From contig JADFNI010000008.1 in the NCBI GenBank assembly GCA_022563455.1, forward strand, positions 1-26,543: a stretch of 26,543 bases of DNA, given 5' to 3'. The stretch comes from Nanobdellota archaeon (GTDB lineage Archaea; Nanobdellota; Nanobdellia; Pacearchaeales; GW2011-AR1). The translations under genes were made by a program, and so were the position numbers. Below are positions 23,634 to 26,543 of this stretch, in pieces. Position 1 is the first letter of the stretch, and the number at the start of each line of letters is the position of its first letter. Under the pieces are notes generated by a model that did not search any database, was not told the origin of the DNA, and saw only the letters and a program-made list of their open reading frames with translations.

Positions 23634-24131
23634 ATGAAAAAGGTGGATAAGTCTGGACAGCAAATGATGGGGATGAGCTTTGGGATGATTTTTGCTGTGT
23701 TTATGATAGTAGTTTTTTTAGTTATTGCATTTATTGCGGTTAGGGGATTTTTGGATATTGGAGATACTGCAGAAGTTGGACTTTTTTGGAAAAGCTTGCA
23801 AGAGGAAGTGGATGACGCTTGGAGAGGGCAATCTAGTTCAACGAAATTTAAGATTAAATTGCCCAGGGGAGTAGAAAAGATTTGTTTTGGAGACCTTAAT
23901 GGAAGAATAACTGGTCTAGAAGAAGACTATTTAGCGGTTCGGGATTTTGAAGTTTATGATGCTAATGCTTTTTTGATTCCTCGCGGAGCTGCTGAAGGTC
24001 TTGAATTTAAGTTGATTTCACATATTAATTTGGAAAAAATTATTGAAGATCAAAATCCTTATTGTGTTGATGTAACGAATGGTCTTGTAATTGAAAAAGA
24101 TTTTTATGATAAATTGGTAATTATTCGATGA
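23634..24131 (+). CDS. Pseudopilin-like protein 1
   Basis: The 165-residue protein has a class III-like leader, KKVDKSG-QQMMGMSFGMIFAVF, with predicted cleavage after Gly8 and one membrane helix (about 15-37). A small soluble domain outside follows (about 45-165) with two cysteines (CFGD, YCVDV) likely to pair. It is the first gene of a four-gene overlapping set, and its stop overlaps the next ATG (ATGA). The four products share leader type and size range but not ectodomain sequence, as the minor pseudopilins of secretion or pilus systems do. That role is inferred from architecture and order. Confidence 0.65.
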   Translation: MKKVDKSGQQMMGMSFGMIFAVFMIVVFLVIAFIAVRGFLDIGDTAEVGLFWKSLQEEVDDAWRGQSSSTKFKIKLPRGVEKICFGDLNGRITGLEEDYLAVRDFEVYDANAFLIPRGAAEGLEFKLISHINLEKIIEDQNPYCVDVTNGLVIEKDFYDKLVIIR

Positions 24132-25081
24132 AATCTCAAGGTCAATTTAATTTTGCTTGGATTTTTGCTTTGATTGTTGGCGGAAGCATTCTTGTTCTTG
24201 CGATTTATGGAGCAGTAAGTGCTGGGAATACTCAAAGAGAAATAACAGATACTAAAATTGCGAGGAGCTTTTCTATAATAACTGACCCATTGCAAGCAGG
24301 ATTTAGCGATGGGAGTTATGATGATGTTGAATTTGGCGACGTTACAAGGCTCAATAATTATTGTTTTGATATTGGATTTGGATCTAATAAGATATCTATT
24401 TCTACGAGGTCGGATATTTTAAGTGAATGGAATCCTCCAGGAGTTGAGACTTCAATTGAAAATAAATATATTTTTTCCAAGGAAAATAGTGAAGGAAAAA
24501 TCTACCATTCTTTTTCTAAACCTTTTTACTTTCCCTATAAAGTTAGTGATTTAATTTTCTTGTCGCCAGACGAATATTGTTTTGTCAGTGCACCCGAGCA
24601 TATAATTGAAGAAGTTGGAATCGCAAAGAATATTAATGTAGATATTGGATGTGAAGATGACGAAAATTTAATTAAAGTTTGTTTTGGGTCTGGGTCTGGA
24701 TCGAAATCTAACTGTGACATGAATGTATATGGATCTTGTAGGACTTCTTCATGTAATTCTATTTATGACGAAGGAACTGTTTCTAAAAAAGGTAGTGAGT
24801 TGAAGTATGTTTCGAGTTTAATGTATGGAGCGATTTTTGCCGATGAGGAGATGTATACTTGCAATGTTAACCGACTTCTTTATAGGACTGGGCGAATTGC
24901 AGAAGTTCTTTCAAAAAAAGCTGACTTGATGAATCGACGAGGCTGTAATACAAATCTTCGATCAGAAATTGCGATTTATGGAGAACGAGTTATTGATTCA
25001 AGCTATAAAGATTTGCAATCGATAGACTACTTTGAGATTGATAGACAAAATGATTTGGAGGTTTGTGGACTATGGAATTAG
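24128..25081 (+). CDS. Pseudopilin-like protein 2 (large ectodomain)
   Basis: The 317-residue protein starts MKSQG-QFNFAWIFALIVGGSILVL, giving a five-residue leader before a membrane helix (about 10-33). Its ectodomain is the longest of the four. It carries several cysteines (YCFDIG, YCFVS, GCEDD, CFGSGSGSKSNCDM, CRTSSCNS, CNVN, GCNTN, CGLWN) and a Gly/Ser loop near residue 190. A similar N-terminus (GQF.FAWIFALIVG) recurs in DPANN genomes in my recollection. Length and an N-terminal class III helix recall GspK-like tip subunits, but no homology to GspK is claimed. It overlaps the next gene by ten bases. Confidence 0.65.
   Translation: MKSQGQFNFAWIFALIVGGSILVLAIYGAVSAGNTQREITDTKIARSFSIITDPLQAGFSDGSYDDVEFGDVTRLNNYCFDIGFGSNKISISTRSDILSEWNPPGVETSIENKYIFSKENSEGKIYHSFSKPFYFPYKVSDLIFLSPDEYCFVSAPEHIIEEVGIAKNINVDIGCEDDENLIKVCFGSGSGSKSNCDMNVYGSCRTSSCNSIYDEGTVSKKGSELKYVSSLMYGAIFADEEMYTCNVNRLLYRTGRIAEVLSKKADLMNRRGCNTNLRSEIAIYGERVIDSSYKDLQSIDYFEIDRQNDLEVCGLWN
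25057..25062 (+). promoter_or_regulatory. Strong Shine-Dalgarno GGAGGT for pseudopilin 3
   Basis: GGAGGT lies nine bases before the ATG at 25072, inside the end of the preceding gene. It favours that ATG over the TTG at 25063. Confidence 0.6.
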
Positions 25082-25656
25082 GGATAAAAGGGATAAATAA
25101 ATTTAGACATAAATTTAGACGAATTACTCCCAAACATAGGTTAGAGGCAGGAAAAAGGGCTCAAATGAAAATTCAACAAATGTCTATAATGATTGTTACT
25201 CTTTTTTTCTTTTTTATGCTTGTTGGGTTATTTTTTGTTAAAATACAACTTTCGGGACTCCAAGAGAGTTCTGAATATTTTGCTAGGGAACAGGCAATTT
25301 CTTCTATAGAGATTATTGCTAATATGCCTGAATTTCATTGCACTTCAAAAGAATCTATGTGTATAGACGAGGATAAAATAAGAGTTTTATCTGGAAATGC
25401 GAGTAAAATATATGGTGACTTTTGGCCCGTTGCATCAATTGAGGTTTATAAAATTAATACTGAATTTGATGAAAAGATAAAATGTCCCCTTGCTAATTGT
25501 AATTATTATAATGTGTTTGACAACGAAGGGAAAAGTTCTCAGAAATACTCTACTTTTGTGACACTTTGTAAGAGGGTTCGCGAGGGAACTTATGTTTATG
25601 ATAAATGTGAAATAGCTAAATTAGTCGTTGGAGCAAAAATTCGAGATGAAAATTAA
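25072..25656 (+). CDS. Pseudopilin-like protein 3
   Basis: The 194-residue product has a longer basic N-terminus (about 1-28, rich in Lys, Arg and His) ahead of GKRA-QMKIQQMSIMIVTLFFFFMLVGLFF. The membrane helix is at about 36-58. The ectodomain contains the segment MPEFHCTSKESMCIDEDKI, with a PEF-x-C and CIDxDK signature that I associate with a recurring DPANN family, and later Cys pairs (CPLANCNYY, TLCKRV, KCEIA). The start is chosen from GGAGGT. It overlaps the next gene by eleven bases, so the set is translationally coupled. Confidence 0.65.
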   Translation: MELGIKGINKFRHKFRRITPKHRLEAGKRAQMKIQQMSIMIVTLFFFFMLVGLFFVKIQLSGLQESSEYFAREQAISSIEIIANMPEFHCTSKESMCIDEDKIRVLSGNASKIYGDFWPVASIEVYKINTEFDEKIKCPLANCNYYNVFDNEGKSSQKYSTFVTLCKRVREGTYVYDKCEIAKLVVGAKIRDEN

Positions 25657-26155
25657 TTTTAAAAAGGGTCAGCAGGAGATGGTTGGATTTGTTTTGATTG
25701 TTGTGCTTGTGGTTGTTGGATTGATGGTTTTTTTGATTATTTCTGTTACAAGTGAACCAAAATCTACAAAGAATTTAGAAGTTGATAATCTTCTTAATTC
25801 TATATTTAAACATACAACTGAGTGTGCGATTGTTTTTGAGCCAAATTATGATAATTTTGAAGATTTGTTTAAGAGTTGTTATCAAGGAAAGGAATGTAGT
25901 AATATTGGCATTGACGCTTGTGAATATTTGGAGACTAGTTTACGAGAAATTATGGATGATTCATTAAATAGTCTTGCAGATGTTAATTATTACCAACTTT
26001 TATTTTCTTCTAAGGATGGTGATGGATGGGAGGGGATTTTTAAAATTGAAGAAGGCGAGTGTACTGGAACTTCTAAAATGGGGGCTAGTAGAATCCTTCG
26101 ATCCCTTGGAGGAGACGAACTACTAGTATCAATTGAGTTATGTAGAGATGTCTAG
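25646..26155 (+). CDS. Pseudopilin-like protein 4
   Basis: The 169-residue product starts at the ATG inside the end of the previous gene; an upstream TTG at 25628 is less likely. The leader is MKINFKKG-QQEMVGFVLIVVLVVVG, with predicted cleavage after Gly8 and a helix at about 12-33. Of the set, its leader looks most like a classical archaeal class III one, but the Glu falls at mature position 3 rather than 5. The ectodomain has cysteines at about 60, 77, 83, 89, 142 and 166 (TECAI, SCYQGKECS, DACEY, GECTG, LCRDV). Its stop overlaps that of the convergent fragment at 26152. Confidence 0.65.
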   Translation: MKINFKKGQQEMVGFVLIVVLVVVGLMVFLIISVTSEPKSTKNLEVDNLLNSIFKHTTECAIVFEPNYDNFEDLFKSCYQGKECSNIGIDACEYLETSLREIMDDSLNSLADVNYYQLLFSSKDGDGWEGIFKIEEGECTGTSKMGASRILRSLGGDELLVSIELCRDV

Positions 26156-26316
26156 ATATTTATTTCAATTTGAATCTTGCTAACAACTAGTGAAGGTGCT
26201 AAGGAATTTCTTTTTCCAACAGACTCTTTATAAAACTCAATGAATCCAAATCTTTCAAGAAGATTTACATCTATTCTTACTGATTTGAAATCTCTTTTTA
26301 AAAATTTTGCATAACT
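26152..26316 (-). pseudogene. C-terminal fragment of a COG4190-like winged-helix regulator
   Basis: Minus-strand translation ends with AKFLKRDFKSVRIDVNLLER, then FGFIEFYKE and SKIQIEINI. This resembles the C-terminal half of archaeal HTH proteins (COG4190/HVO_A0114 type): RDxKxVxxDVxxLExxGLIEF, then a basic wing and a closing I-x-I-x-I strand. The frame stays open to 26421, but the residues before about position 36 are only the antisense of a cysteine-rich coding sequence, so the true N-terminus is missing. Either the gene is broken or the DNA join here is artificial. Confidence 0.5.
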
Positions 26317-26543
26317 TGTTGGAATATATAATATTAATGATGAATGCGATGTAGATAAGGACTGTGGTCCTGGATTGATTTGTGATGAAGTATGTATTCC
26401 AGCTGGCTGTAATGATGGCAATACTTGCGGAAGTGATAATGATTGTAATGTTAAATTAATTTGTGATGGTGGAATTTGTAGTGAAACAGAAACATATAAT
26501 CCTGGAGTTGGTTGTGATCTACAAAGTACATGTGAAGATGGAG
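26315..26543 (+). CDS. Fragment of a cysteine-rich repeat protein, 5' end missing, runs off the edge
   Basis: From about 26333 the frame reads ECDVDKDCGPGLICDEVC, CNDGNTCGSDNDC, LICDGGIC and so on. This is a regular C-x4-D-C-x2-GL-x-C-x3-C type repeat, as in many exported disulfide-rich proteins. The frame opens after TAA at 26312-26314 and contains no ATG or GTG before the repeats, no signal peptide and no promoter at the expected spacing. It is therefore a 5'-truncated gene or a silent cassette. The repeat type differs from the GCC motifs of the giant proteins upstream. Confidence 0.55.

Noticed and set aside
26317..26421. N-terminal 35 residues of the minus-strand ORF at the right edge
   Set aside because: They are antisense to a clear cysteine-rich coding stretch and do not continue the winged-helix homology, so they are not taken as real protein.
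1..26543. CRISPR arrays, tRNA or rRNA genes, insertion sequences
   Set aside because: No regularly spaced direct repeats, no cloverleaf-like T-loop sequences, no transposase ORFs and no terminal inverted repeats were noticed by eye. A covariance-model scan was not possible.

Overview
The window looks like a piece of a compact, AT-rich archaeal genome, most probably a DPANN archaeon near Pacearchaeota or Woesearchaeota. The signs are a single-polypeptide DNA primase of the DPANN kind, PCNA, a small histone-fold protein, a class I type lysyl-tRNA synthetase C-terminus, and many large cysteine-rich surface proteins with class III (type IV pilin-like) leaders. Genes abut or overlap. Most first genes of a transcription unit carry a TATA-like box centred about 25-26 nt before the ATG, which implies mostly leaderless mRNAs. 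The lineage is inferred from protein families; no rRNA is present.

Layout. Positions 1-1137 (+): the 3' end of a lysyl-tRNA synthetase, a 53-residue histone-fold protein and a polytopic membrane protein. Positions 1143-2285 (-): a membrane-anchored methionine sulfoxide reductase MsrA-MsrB fusion. Positions 2346-4042 (+): a PD-(D/E)XK nuclease-like protein overlapping a single-pass surface protein, then a conserved lysine-tailed protein. Positions 4043-8848 (-): two single-pass surface proteins sharing an exactly spaced cysteine module (one with an alpha/alpha-toroid-like domain), then the primase. Positions 8906-9684 (+): PCNA behind a nine-codon leader ORF.

Positions 9701-26155 (+) hold the most unusual locus. 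A small winged-helix protein sits behind palindromic DNA and overlaps the start of a tandem array of three two-gene cassettes. Each cassette encodes a pilin-like membrane protein of 251-263 residues and a giant cysteine-rich exported protein of 1084, 1242 or 1407 residues. A separate promoter then drives four overlapping genes for short pseudopilin-like proteins. No assembly ATPase, TadC/PilC platform protein or prepilin peptidase lies in the window. I read this as a candidate, poorly described DPANN cell-surface assembly in which pseudopilins work with giant disulfide-rich proteins, expanded here by tandem duplication.

At the right edge (26152-26543) two genes lacking their 5' ends meet head to head: the C-terminus of a winged-helix regulator (-) and a cysteine-rich repeat protein (+). 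This is either a rearrangement or an assembly join. No tRNA, rRNA, CRISPR array or insertion sequence was seen, and no gene-free stretch exceeds 300 bases.
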